Of a DNA stretch of 64,000 nucleotides, positions 53,484 through 64,000 are shown one piece after another. The DNA is taken from positions 38,125,501 through 38,189,500 of the forward strand of contig CP142460.1 of the NCBI GenBank assembly GCA_038049695.1. Reading direction: 5' to 3'. The position numbers and the translations under genes are program-made. Position 1 is the first letter of the stretch. Every line of letters starts with the position of its first letter. The stretch is from Cinnamomum chago (taxonomy: Eukaryota; Streptophyta; Magnoliopsida; Laurales; Lauraceae). Below the pieces are notes generated by a model. It saw nothing but the letters and a program-made list of their open reading frames with translations, did not search any database and was not told the DNA's origin.

Positions 53484-54368
53484 CTACTGGGCTGGACCCT
53501 TGCCTTGCACCTTGAGGATCTTGTTGTGGAAGTTTTCGAACTTGTAGGCTCTCTTCACAGCTTCATCAAAAGTTACCGGTGGCACCACTCCGGTGGCATC
53601 TCTCTCAATGAAGGGATTGAGCCCCTCAAAGAATTTAGCAATCTTCTTCTCCACCGTATCTATTAACTCCGGGGCATACCTGGACAACCTCTCAAATTTG
53701 GTGAGGTACTCTAAGACTGTCATGCTTCCTTGCACCAACTGTTGAAACTCTATAGCCTTCTGCTTCTTGACGTGGGCGGGTACATATTTGTCATGAAACT
53801 GTCTCTTGAAATTTGCCCAAATCTCAGCATCAGGCATTGTTCTATATTCTTCTCTCACTGTTTTCCACCACCTATCTGCTGTTCCAACAAAAAGGGACGA
53901 TGCTAGCTTCACTCTATCTGCTCCTGTACACTGAAAGATCTCAAAGATGTTCTCGGTGTGCTCCAACCAATCATCTGCAGCTAGTGGGTCCTCTTCCCCA
54001 AGGAATTCCTTTGGAGCTCTTTTCCTGAACCGCTCAAACAAGGCATTTGGATCATGTTGCCTTTGGTTAATGACTATAGCTGGTTGGGGTTGAACCGGAT
54101 CTGGTCTTCTTTGCAAGACCTCAAGCAATTGCCGCTGCATTTCTTGCATCTCTCTAGCATGGTCTTCCTCTCTCTTCAGCATTTGTTCTTGCAATCTGGC
54201 CTGGTTTTCATTGGCTTGACGTTGTTGGTCAAGCATGGCTCTCATCATATCTTGAAATTGGTTAGGTGGATGACCATGGTTCTCAACGATATCCTCTTCT
54301 AGAGGCCCTGTATGCTCACTATTGCTTGCAGTAGGGATGCCATTCAACGGTCTCTTACGTGGAGGCAT
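53484..54368 (-). CDS. Element C gag
   Basis: Starts at the ATG at 54368 (MPPRKRPLNG), about 150 bp after the primer site. A charged coiled-coil stretch (LEQMLKREEDHAREMQEM-like, QRQLLEVLQRR) comes first. The retrotransposon gag core follows (FLGEEDPLAADDWLEHTENI, KLASSLFVGTADRWWKTV, FKRQFHDKYVPAHVKKQK, QGSMTVLEYLTKFERLSRYA). The zinc-knuckle part follows downstream. Confidence 0.9.
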   Translation of the reverse strand: MPPRKRPLNGIPTASNSEHTGPLEEDIVENHGHPPNQFQDMMRAMLDQQRQANENQARLQEQMLKREEDHAREMQEMQRQLLEVLQRRPDPVQPQPAIVINQRQHDPNALFERFRKRAPKEFLGEEDPLAADDWLEHTENIFEIFQCTGADRVKLASSLFVGTADRWWKTVREEYRTMPDAEIWANFKRQFHDKYVPAHVKKQKAIEFQQLVQGSMTVLEYLTKFERLSRYAPELIDTVEKKIAKFFEGLNPFIERDATGVVPPVTFDEAVKRAYKFENFHNKILKVQGKGPAQ

Positions 54369-54513
54369 GATGCTGCAAAACAAATGGTTAGCACATAATA
54401 ATCCAATAAAGGGTCACACATTGCTCACACGATACTAGCTAACGAAAGATCTAACGGATCCTCGCCACATCCTTAGGATTTCTAGTTTCTTTTAATTGCT
54501 TGAAACACGTCTC

Positions 54514-54525
54514 GCTCTGATACCA
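54514..54525 (-). other. Primer-binding site of element C
   Basis: TGGTATCAGAGC on the minus strand, the standard complement of plant initiator Met-tRNA, four bases inside the 5' LTR edge at 54529. Confidence 0.93.
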
Positions 54526-54528
54526 GTC

Positions 54529-57500
54529 TGTCGCGACCCCGGACCGGGAATCCCCAATCCGGGATCGGGACTCAAGATTGTGAAAGATGATTAGTGATGA
54601 GGATTACCTACATCCTCAAAATACAACTTATTTAATTTCCCACAGGTGTCCGCGGTGAGGATATCAAAACCTTGCATGAATATTTCTTTTTAGTGCGGAA
54701 GCGTGTAGCAAATCAAATAGTAAGACTATCTCTAGTCATGCAAGCATTAACATCAAATATCAAAACTGTATCAGAAAGAGCAATGATCTATAGCATGTTT
54801 CCCAATAGTTGTTAAAGTTAGACAAAATATCATTTAGTTACATTCCCCAAAATTAGAGGCCAACAAAGGCCAATATTACAAAATAATAACCCAAAGAATA
54901 GTTAACAAGTCCTCCCCAAAATGTTACGCCTCTTGGCAACCCGATGTCTACATGACATCGTCAGCACGCCACTCAACTAGAGGCTGCAGCTCACCTACCG
55001 CCTCCTCCGGCTCCTCCTCAAGGAAACCGGCAACGGGACCTGAGTACCAAAGCAAAGGATCAGACACGACGGTCTGGCAAGAGAGTGAGAAGATACGACA
55101 ACATGTAATAGATGAAATATCTCGAAAAGCAAGGAAATCTGTTAAAGCAAGAACTCTCATAAAATAGGTAAATCATTTGCTAGAAACATGTAAACAAGAT
55201 AAAACATATGAGGTAACCAAGGAAATCGGGAATAACAAGGTGGCAATCACATAAAGCTAAGTCCTCTGTCACTAAAGTGACAACAGTATCACGGGACGTT
55301 GATCTCAGTCACACAAGGTGAGGAGAAGCAACGTAAACATATATACAATATAAATACACGGGAACGGGACCACGGTAGCGAACCGGGTATCGGGACGGGA
55401 CCACGGTAATGACCGGGTATCGGGATCCAAACTGCAGCTGGCGGGACGGGAGAGGGATTTCCAAGTCGGTGGATCAAACCGACAAGGTATCCAAGCTTAG
55501 TGATGCCGGCACATAGGTTAAATAACACATCGATACATATGCAAGTAAATCAAGTACAAGTAAATCAATGCACGGGCAAGAATATTCAATGTATCACTTT
55601 CATTTCATATCGGGCAATACTCTTCGGGACAAGTTCATGTTACTAGTGTAACCATCAAGCTTTCGGGAAAACAGGTCATGTAAGGTAAATCTTGGAAATG
55701 AAGGAATAAAACGAACTATTACAATTCCGGGAAATATTGATTTCCAGATCTATTTAAGTGAATAGGGGTCCCGTATGTCAATCATAGCCATTACTTGGTA
55801 CTCCTTGAGTTTGAAGACATTCCGGGCTCCTTATGCACTTTTACGACTTTTAAAAACTTGAATTGAGCTTATGGTTATAACTAGATATTATGATAGGAAA
55901 ACAAGACTATAAACGGTCCATCCTAAGTAGGATGTCAACCCGGAACCATCGAGCAACCTACTCAGTCACCGAAAGGAATAGAATTCGCGATACCCAAGGA
56001 AATAGACTTTGCATTTAGGTATGAAGAGGGTATCGTGTCGTTCCATCCCGTTCAAGATTGAATCGATTGAACTTCGATGCATTCCGGACCAACCGTGAAG
56101 AGCATCGGCTCAAGACGCTCTCACATATGGTCAAGTGAGTCCAAGGAGGGTAGCCAAGGTCCACAAAAAAAAAAATTTTCAAAACTCACCGGTCCGATCG
56201 ATCGGGGGAATTTCTGTACCAGAAATACGCAGGGTCCGATCGATCGGCCGATCGATCGGTCCAAAAAGCCTTACAGTTAAAAGTCAGACCGATCGATCGG
56301 CCTGTAGGTCCGATCGATCGGCACTGGGCGTGAAGCATGCCCGGGAACTTGATTTTTCTCCTTCTTGTTTCCTTTCCTTCCAATACCTCAACAACCACAA
56401 TTAACTATGAACAAGGAGACTTAAACACATGATTCCAAGACATTAAATGAGGCTATCAAGATGTGTAAAGATCATTTATTTCAACCATGGAAAAATCAAT
56501 GAAGAAATCAATGAAAGCATGAAAATCATAAATACTTCACCAAACCATTTCAAACTTAAAAACATCCAAACATTCACTTGCCTCAAGTCCAAGCTAGCCA
56601 AAACAAGCCTCAAATCACTTCAATAGCTCAAAGCCAAGCTACAATAAAAAAACCCCAAAAACAACCCTAAAATGGGTTACACAAAGAATGAAAATGAAAG
56701 AACTTCCAATAATGCAAACGTAGCTTCCCTAAGGCTAGAAGATCACTAATCTAGGAGATGAATAAGATCACTTACTTGCAAGGTCCCCTAATGGACAAGG
56801 TAAGCTCAAGGGAAGTCTCAAAGTTGATGGATTCTTCTAAAAATAGTATCAAGAGGAAGCTTGAGAGATGAGGAAGAGATTGGCAATCTCCATTTCTTGA
56901 TTTATGAGCTCTTGGTGGGGCTTGGAGATGGAGAAGCAACAAGAAGAAGAGAAAAGCAATGAAAAAAACCCTAGACTCAATAGTTGAGCTGGAACATGAA
57001 AAATGGAGAAGGAAGGGAAGGGTTCCTCTTTGTTAACACTTGGGTGGTTGGGTCCCACAACTTAAAGAAGCTATTTGGCTGAAATCATCTCTCTCGGGTC
57101 CTCGGATGAATTCGACGAAGAAGGAAGAAATGTTCGTCGAAATATCTAGTTTTCAAAAAGTGTATGTTTCACGAGTTTCGAGAATATTAAGTTTTGGGTA
57201 CAGATTTAGTGTGAAATGACTGTTTTACCCTCAAGGCTATGAAATCGGGTTTCGGGGCCTCGAATGGACACGGGATCAACATGAAAGTTGTAAGAATCCA
57301 CAAGATGAATGCAACGGGCCAAAAACACAATTCAAAACACGTCGGGAAAATTTCGCAATAAAATGCAAAGCCGAAGAGGGAACCCCCAAAGGGCCCCACA
57401 AGCTATCAATCACTCCAAAAAGCCCAAAACTAGAATCAAGGCTATTCCAAACCCAACTAGACCAAAAACACTAATCAAGCTTTGCACTAAAACGCAACTT

Positions 57501-57540
57501 AATTAGCACTAAACGGGTTCACTCGGGTCGGGGTCTTACA
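54529..57540 (-). repeat. Element C 5' LTR
   Basis: 3012 bp, near-identical to 46561-49570. It holds the same palindrome cluster (56194-56321) and the CTAGTTTTCAAAAAGTGT box (57152-57169). It is followed by CCCGC at 57541-57545. Confidence 0.95.
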
Positions 57541-57545
57541 CCCGC

Positions 57546-57762
57546 GCTCTGCTTCTTCCCATTTTCCCCCTCCCACTGGAGTCCACCTGCGCCGGAGCCG
57601 CCCCCGGATCTCTCTCCCTCCCTCCTTCTCCCTCTCCCTCTCCCTCTCTTTATTTCTCTCTGCACTGCTCCCGTGCTCTGCCCTCCCGCCGCACCAGCAC
57701 GCCACCGCTGGACGATATCTTTCGCCAGAGCCGCCACCGGTTCTCTCCCTCTCCCTCTCTCT

Positions 57763-57796
<34 letters not shown>

Positions 57797-57960
57797 CTCT
57801 CTCCCTCTCACTCTGCACTGTGCCCTCCCGCCACCGGTTCTCTCTCTCTCCCTCCCTGCGCCGGAGCCGCCACCGGTAGTCATTCTTTCCCTCCCTCTCT
57901 GTCTCCCTCTCCCTCTATTTCTCTCTCTCTCTCTCTCTCTTTCCCGATTTATATATGTAT
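57546..57960. other. CT-rich leader-like tract
   Basis: Long CT and CTC microsatellite runs broken by repeated GCGCCGGAGCCGCCACCGG-type modules at about 57588, 57728 and 57860. It resembles a CT-rich plant 5' leader, or the subterminal part of the transposon starting at 46342. A donor-like CTG/GTAAGA occurs later at 58082. No protein is called; the long frames are microsatellite products. Confidence 0.45.
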
Positions 57961-59620
57961 ATACTTATAGAATTTTTTTTTTCCATTCTCTTGCTCTTGC
58001 TTCTCAGTCATTTCCACTCAGGAGCAGGAGAACTGCAAGGCAACTTTGCTTTGGTCCCCCATATTTCCATCCATCTTATCTGGTAAGAAATCTTATATTG
58101 AAACTTTTAAAAAAAAATTTGGAAATTTTTGGAAATTAATTGAATATAATTATACAATGATCAATCATCTTTAGTAAAAAGAATTGATTAACAGTGGAGT
58201 TAGGCATGGGCAATTGCCCCTCATCTTTTTTGTTTCTTCAATTTAAGAAGAGGAATTTTTTAAATTGACAAGGAAATTTTCATTCTTAAGGAGTTCTGTA
58301 GTTTACCTATTTGTGTTTTTTATTTATTTATTATAAGAAGAGGGAAGGAAAAATCGTTCTGGGAGTGTATGTGCCCCATGATTAACTGTAAGCAGACAGA
58401 ATTTAAACAGAATTTTTAGTCCCTTGAGAAACTTTTTCCCCCCTAGGGAGAAACTAGTGTTGAACACAACTGTCATTGTGTGATGGATTGTCTATATGCT
58501 TAGCAACTAATCAGGAAAAAAAAAATGCATGCATGTTAAATGGTTTATGCTTCTAGTCAATTGTGCAATTAGCCATACCTTAGATGTAGAAGAGCCCAAA
58601 AATCACAGTAATTGGACAGCCTTTCTTTACAATAAAGTCCTTTGGATGAAGTGTTAGGATAGTCCTGAGTCTAGGTATGTGGTCCCTTAATAAGAACTCA
58701 TAATAAATAGCTTAATTACTCATATAATAAGGGTTAGGATGATGATCTTTGCTGTGATGACTCATGTAGTGATAATCAACACAATTGTGGTGTTTCTGGA
58801 GACTGCTTAGGTTGAACAAATTGGATTAGCAGTCTTGTGCTTTGTATCACGCCCAAAAATTTCAACTTTTGCCCCTCGTTTGAGAATCTATTCCGACTTC
58901 AGCCCTGCCTGATGCGTATACAGGGATTGAAAGGCACTGGCTAAATAGCAAGTTTCTTGCTCACCTGGTTGGGGACGTCGTAGTCCTCAAAGGGGATGCA
59001 GGGTAGCTTAGGTTTGATCATTCCCAAATAGAATATGAGCCAATGGACTCCTAAGAAAAATGGATTAGATAAAGTAGCTCAGATGAGTTATTAGGATTAA
59101 AAGAAAAGGGATGGGTGTGTCTTAGCAAAAGAAAAAAAAAAGGGGATGCGTGTGTTAGGCCCAGGTTTTGAAGTGATTGGCCAGGAAAATTCAAAATTCA
59201 GATTTAGCTGGGTCAGGCACGGCTCGAAAGTAGTGTGTGTATTGCTTGGAAAAGTACTCCCAGGCTGCATTCATTTTTTATAATTAGTGTGCATTTTGAA
59301 ATTTCTATGGGTCTTCCACGAAACAGAAGATTGTGTCAGCTCATGCGTCAGACATTTGATGCACATTGCATCCCCAGTTATTTGAATGGTTTTTTTTTAT
59401 CTATGATGTCGGCTTGTGCTATAATTAGGAGAGCATCTTTACAAAACTCAAAACAGTCAATAGAACTTACAATTTGAAATATATTCCTGATCTAAGCAGT
59501 TCCTGGAGGTAGAAATTCCAAAATTCTTAGTAAAAAAAATCTCAATCATCTATGCTTTAATTCAATAATTTATAGGGAGAGAAAGGCCATCATCCATGTC
59601 ATTTCAAATCTTTAGATACA
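57961..59620. other. Region without a recognised gene
   Basis: AT-rich sequence with A- and T-runs. An 80-residue frame at 59235-59477 shows no known motif. Nothing else was recognised before the LTR of element F. Confidence 0.4.
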
Positions 59621-59623
59621 AGT

Positions 59624-60302
59624 TGTGTGGGGTCGTTTCGTAATCACGGATTTATGTGGGGCCACTCCTCGATTTCGGACTATTCTTAGTCTCGGTGTTG
59701 ACCAAGCTTGGCAATAGCGCCATCTCGGGGGATCATGGATCCTATCTCGGTGGCTGCGTTCACAAGTATCCACTTCGGCCTCGGCCTTAGGCCCGATCTC
59801 GGTCTCCTGTCACTCAGCCATAAATGCAGCCATAAATGCGCTGCCGTGACGGAGACGGCGAACTGACAGACAAAGTGGGCGCCGGACCTAGATAAGTGGC
59901 ACGCCTTATCTCAGGGTCACGTCCATAGGTATAGGGAGGTGGTCCGATGGGACGTTCCCTTTTTACCTACCCCCACTCAGGAGAAAAAGGTACATACTGA
60001 TGGGACTTTCATCTCCCTCTAAAGGGTCCACTCCAAAAAGACTCCCACGACTATATAATGCATGGAGAAAAACAACAGAAGGTATGCAACAGTCCTCCCT
60101 CTAATACTTCTCCTTCTCCATTCTTCCAACCATCAAGCTAACTTAGCCATCGGAGTGCCTTCGGCTGCCTACAGCCAGGGGCTTTGACTTTGGTTCTCTC
60201 TTTCTTCCCTTTCAGGTTACTAGAGGCTGATCCTTCCCCAAAATCATCAAATCGAGGGTTTAATCCTCTCCAGACTAAGTCCGTAATTTTTAGGCACTTA
60301 CA
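59624..60302 (+). repeat. Element F 5' LTR
   Basis: Begins about TGTGTGGGGTCG and ends ACTTACA just before the primer site. It carries a TATA box (CTATATAA, 60051-60058) with a CT-rich leader after it. The start is inferred from the TGT/ACA rule, because the second LTR is outside the window, so it may be off by a few bases. Confidence 0.7.
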
Positions 60303-60303
60303 G

Positions 60304-60323
60304 TTGGCGCCGTCTGTGGGAAC
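60304..60323 (+). other. Primer-binding site of element F
   Basis: TTGGCGCCGTCTGTGGGAAC, one base after the LTR end. It is the same motif as in element A although the LTRs are unrelated by eye. Confidence 0.85.
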
Positions 60324-62451
60324 ATGATCTCTACCAAAACCAAACCTCCAAAAGCCATGCCTCCAAAAACCAGACACGGTGGCGAAGGGTCTTCAAAGAC
60401 CCGAAGAGCATCGTCTTTTCCTCCGCCGGAACAACCCCCATTTCCACCATTTTCGCAACCAGAGACGCAGCCTCAGCCGCCTCGGCCAGTACCTGCAGTG
60501 CCGCCCACTATTGTTCGCTCTACTCTTCTTCCTCCTCTGGGTCGGGCGGAGGCTCCCCCCGTCCCACAGGAGCTGCCATGGGTTCCCCGCAAGAGAAAGT
60601 CCGGGGGGAAATCTGGCCCCGTGTACCCGTAGGGTGTTGTCCAGTCGGATTCTTCATCTCGACCAACAACAACACTCCCCCTGCATAACGATCGCCATGA
60701 GGCTCCTTCCCCCCTAGATGATCAGCCACCCAGGGGCTCCCAGCGGAATGTCTCCCCGTCAGATCCTCGACGACGAGGCAAAACCCCTGTCAGGGCAAAA
60801 TCCCATCACTCTCATCATCGCGTTTGCAAGGACGAGCGGTCCTTTCACCATGCTCATGGGAGAGAAGACGACCCCCTGCTTGAGGAGCTCGACGCCCAGA
60901 ACCAGATCCTCCAAGAGAAAGAGGATTTGATTCGTCATCTCCAGGAGCGGCTCAAGGCAAATGAGAGAAGGCCTCATGTTCCGCATCCCGGGCGACAGCA
61001 GACCCGTCAGGGCAGCGGAGATCTGAGGCAGGTCCTCAGCGGTAGAAGGAGAGATCGACGCGAAGAGGAAGGCTCGAGCAGCAACCACCTATTTAGCGAC
61101 CTCAGGGGATCGCGTCACGAGCCGGAGTCCCCGAGGCCAGAGAACACGACAGGCCTGAGGGAGCTGCTCGGCCACTACGTCAAAAAAGAGGTCCAAGCTC
61201 GGATGACCGAGATCGGTTTCGGCCGAGACCAGGCAGAGGCCTGCGATGAAGAAGACCAGGGCATGTCCCCTTTCTCCCAGGAAATAAAGGATTTTTCTCT
61301 TCCCGAGAGATTCAACGTCCCGAGGTTCGTCCTCTATGACGAGACCTCGGACCCAGAAGCCCACCTGCGGCATTTCACTCAGCGGATGTCCGTTTGGGGG
61401 GATGTCAGTAACCTAAACTACAGGGTCTTTTCCTCCAGTCTAGGTGACCTCCCACTCCGATGGTTCTGCGCGCTCCCCCCCGGGTCGGTCTCAAGCTGGT
61501 GACAGCTCCGAAGCTCCTTCGTCGAGAAGTTCCAGGCGCACCGTGTTATCCCAAAGACAGGTGGCAACCTCATGACGATCAGGATGAAGGACGGAGAGTA
61601 TCATTGCATTCGCCAGGAGATTCTGGACGATTTATAGCCAGATCGCAGACACCAATGATGACATCGCCATCATGTGTTTCCGACAGGCGCTGCTCCCAGG
61701 AAATGAGCTCCGTAAAGACCTGGTCCGGACTCTAGTGACCACAATGAAGGCGCTGATGGCCAGGGTGAAACAGTACATCGAACAGGAAGAGGACGAAGCT
61801 CATGGCAAGGAGCGGTTCGGCCTCTCGCAGAAGGGCCAAACCTCCAAGGGGGAGGAGACTTTCCCTAAGCAGAGGCCAGATAAGAAGAGGTCCATCGCCA
61901 GTTCGGCAACCTTCTCCACCTCGATCCAGGGCAGCAGTAAGAGACCGAAGTTCAAACTTGTCGGGTCGGCAGGAGATCCTTACAGGGCCATCAATGTCGT
62001 CTTCAAGGAACCCATTTACAGAGTCATGAACAAAATCAAGGCGGAGCCCTACTTCTAGTGGCCACAGCCGATGAAGAGCGACCCATCTACCCGAGATCAG
62101 AGCAAGAATTGTTCTTACCATAAGCAGTGCGGGCACATGACTGAGGACTGCATGGCCCTGAAGTCCCACCTCGAAAAGCTCGTCAGGGATGGGCACCTTC
62201 GGGAGTATGTCAAAGAAGGAGAAAGGATCAACCAGGCTCAGCAGCGCGCCTCACCGCCTCCACCCAATGATGATCAGGACAGCGACGGGCCAGTGGGAGT
62301 CATCAATGTTATTCACTTGGCCCCCACACCCAATAGAGAAAGTCACCAAGCTCGGTCAGAGGCCAGGAGGGCTGCCCATGGCAAGCAGGTCCTGCACCAA
62401 AGAAAGCTAAGAGGGGAAAGCCCAAGATCTGGTTCTCGGACGAGGACCTAG
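60324..62451 (+). pseudogene. Element F gag
   Basis: Begins MISTKTKPPKAMPPKTRHG at 60324 with a proline-rich N-terminus. The gag core is near 61290-61500 (FNVPRFVLYDETSDPEAHLR, FSSSLGDLPLRWFCALPPGS). The later part at 61672-62058 includes ALMARVKQYIEQEEDEAHGK. A zinc-knuckle-like segment (CSYHKQCGHMTEDCMALK) follows near 62107-62160, then HLREYV. The order matches element A gag. Broken in several places. Confidence 0.8.
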
Positions 62452-62459
62452 AGGGGATC

Positions 62460-62939
62460 CATCTCCCCCCCAATGACGCACTCACCCTCACCTTGAGGCT
62501 GAACAATTACACCGTGAAGCTCGTCCTCATAGATCCAGGGAGCTCGTCCGAGATCCTTTAATTCAGCTGCTTCAAGGAGCTCGGCCTGACCGAGTCTGAT
62601 CTGCAGGAAGCCCGCGTCCCCTTAATAGGCTTCAGCGCCAAGCCAGTGTACCCCAAAGGGAGGATCTCGCTTGAAGTCAGAGTAGGGGGCACCACGAAGA
62701 TGGTCGACTTCATGGTAATAGACATCCCATCACCTTACAATGTGATAATGGGCCGGAGTTGGCTGCATGCCATGGAGGCAGTACCCTCCACCCTTCACCA
62801 GAAGCTCAAGCTTCCTCTGGAGGGGGCCGGAGGGGTGTTCGAGGTAGTGACCGTGCGGGGAGATCAGCAAATGGCCCGGCAATGCCTCACAGCCATAGCG
62901 CCTGGCGAGACAGAGCCGCAGCAAGTGCATATGACCTAG
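62460..62939 (+). pseudogene. Element F protease region
   Basis: Text of the type VLIDPGSSSEIL at about 62524-62560 marks an aspartic protease with D-P-G-S in place of the D-S-G-S seen in A. YNVIMGRSWLHAMEAVPSTL follows, matching YNVILGRPALNTLRAVPSTY in A. It links gag to the reverse transcriptase. Confidence 0.75.
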
Positions 62940-63005
62940 CTTGAGGCCGAGCTGGAGGATGTCGGTCGGTCAGCAGAGCAAAAGAGCATAGAGGAGCTCA
63001 CCGAG

Positions 63006-64000
63006 GTGAGGATCAATGCCAATGACCCCGGGCGATATTTCCTGCTGGGAAGCCAGCTCCTCGACGACGAGAGGTCCGACCTGCTCGACTTCCTACTGCA
63101 GAACAAGGACGTCTTCGCCTGGACCCCATATGAGATGCCCGGGGTCGACCCCGAAGTCATGTGCCACAGGCTGAACGTGGACCCCGGACACAAGCCCATA
63201 GTGCAGAAGGCCGGCAGAACAGGGGTCCCGCAAACAGAGGCTGTCATCGAAGAGGTAGGCAAGCTCCTCGACGCCGGGGCAATCCGTGAGGTGCATTACC
63301 CGAAGTGGCTAACAAACACAGTAGTGGTGAAAAAAAAGGATGGCAAATGGAGGGTCTGCGTGGACTTCACCGACCTTAACAAAGCCTGCCCCAAGGACAA
63401 CTTCCCCCTCCCGATGATCGACCAGATGATCGATGCCACCTCGGGACATGATAGGATGAGCTTCCTCGACGCCTACCGAGGTTACCACCAAATTCCCATG
63501 CACGGGCCTGATGAGGAGAAAACGACATTCATAACACCCCGAGGCATCTATTGCTATAAAGTGATGCCTTTTGGGTTAAAGAATGCCGGGGCGACATACC
63601 AGAGGCTGGTCATGAAGATGTTTCACGCCCAGCTCGGGAAGACAGTGGAGGTCTACATCGATGACATGGTGGTTAAGTCCAAGAAGTCGCAGGACCATTT
63701 GGCAGACCTGCGTCAGGTGTTCACCATCCTTAAACAGTTCCAGCTCAAGCTAAATGCCTCCAAGTGTGCGTTCGGCGTCGGATCTGGCAAATTCTTAGGG
63801 AGCCTGGTAACAAGGAGAGGGATCGAAGCCAATCCAGAGCAGATATCGGCTATCCGGGCGATTCAGAGCCCGACCTCGGCCAAGCACGTCCAAAGGCTCA
63901 CAGGGATGGCTGCTGCGCTCAACCACTTCGTCAACTGAGCTTCGGACAAATGCCGCCCCTTCTTCCAACTCTTGAAAAAGAGCTCCAAGTTCCAATGGAC
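63006..64000 (+). pseudogene. Element F reverse transcriptase
   Basis: Reads DVFAWTPYEMPGVDPEVMCH, then KDGKWRVCVDFTDLNKACPK, FLDAYRGYHQIPMHGPDEEK, FGLKNAGATYQRLVMKMF and the catalytic YIDDMVVKS at about 63654-63680. These are the Tat-type RT blocks, close to those of element A in order and spacing. The RNase H start is reached at the window edge. Confidence 0.85.

Larger units (their letters stand above)
46561..57540 (-). mobile_element. Element C: Tekay/Del chromovirus
   Basis: 10.98 kb on the minus strand. LTRs are 46561-49570 (3010 bp) and 54529-57540 (3012 bp), flanked by the duplication CCCGC (46556-46560 and 57541-57545). The primer site is TGGTATCAGAGC (minus; 54514-54525), complementary to initiator Met-tRNA. 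Inside are gag, protease, RT, RNase H, integrase and a chromodomain-type end, which together indicate the Tekay/Del lineage. I count about 13 substitutions between the two 3-kb LTRs, suggesting roughly 0.2 million years at 1.3e-8 per site per year. It looks nearly whole, with about three breaks in the coding region. Confidence 0.96.
59624..64000 (+). mobile_element. Element F: Tat-lineage LTR retrotransposon, 5' part
   Basis: A 5' LTR of about 680 bp (start about 59624, end 60302), a primer site at 60304-60323, gag, protease and reverse transcriptase; the element runs off the right edge. FGLKNAGATYQR, YIDDMVVKS and the TGGCGCCGTCTGTGGGAA primer motif place it in the Tat lineage, as a family distinct from A and E. 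It is broken in several places. Confidence 0.88.

Noticed and set aside
52839-53666. A 275-residue leucine-rich frame on + that looks like a membrane protein
   Set aside because: It is the exact antisense of the Q/P-rich gag end of element C; CAG and CAA codons read as CTG and TTG.
1-64000. tRNA, rRNA or other structured RNA genes
   Set aside because: No cloverleaf, rRNA segment or other known RNA gene was recognised by eye; a tRNA or covariance-model search was not possible here.

Overview
This window is plant nuclear DNA, almost certainly from a flowering plant, and it is dominated by nested LTR retrotransposons. The signs are Tat-lineage and Tekay/Del-lineage Ty3/gypsy elements, CACTA-type transposon ends, GT-AG split exons of a plant-type gene, and no bacterial-style gene packing. 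The only host-type coding sequence recognised is a set of five minus-strand exons (13048-13902) matching the middle of CTP synthase. No first coding exon and no glutaminase end were found near them, so they look like a gene fragment.

Layout: 1-1076 unassigned flank. 1082-11579 element A, a young Tat-type element with near-identical LTRs and a matching GAAAC target duplication. It carries gag-pol on + and a long antisense gene between integrase and the 3' LTR. 11585-18698 holds host-like flank, the CTP synthase fragment, a GA-rich tract and the subterminal repeats of a CACTA-type transposon ending at 18698. 18699-19919 is a Tekay-type LTR piece.

19920-39943 is element E, a large decayed Tat-type element on the minus strand. 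It is split by a 3.6-kb solo LTR (25337-28975, duplication AGAAG) and by an LTR piece (about 33274-34790). Its antisense gene carries a plant-mobile-domain-like region, and its non-coding parts hold several unrelated tandem arrays. 39944-40589 is another Tekay-type LTR piece, abutted by element B (40590-44248, minus), a non-autonomous relative of A that has gag and antisense-gene remains but no recognisable pol.

44249-46555 holds three CACTA-type transposon termini. 46561-57540 is element C, a young Tekay/Del chromovirus on minus with 3.0-kb LTRs, duplication CCCGC, a Met-tRNA-type primer site and a chromodomain-type integrase end. 57546-59620 is CT-rich then unassigned. From about 59624 a third Tat-type element, F, begins on + and runs off the window.

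Structures the basic annotation does not explain: (1) palindrome clusters at the same relative place in three Tekay-type LTRs, with different palindromes in each; (2) a constant sequence box about 370-400 bp into all the Tekay-type LTRs; (3) antisense genes of A and E that share placement and a coiled-coil tail but have different front domains; (4) GGGCGCC palindrome runs expanded in several separate regions of A and again in B; (5) a row of strong GC hairpins between the antisense gene and the polypurine tract of A, partly kept in B. All reading was by eye; no database search or alignment was run.
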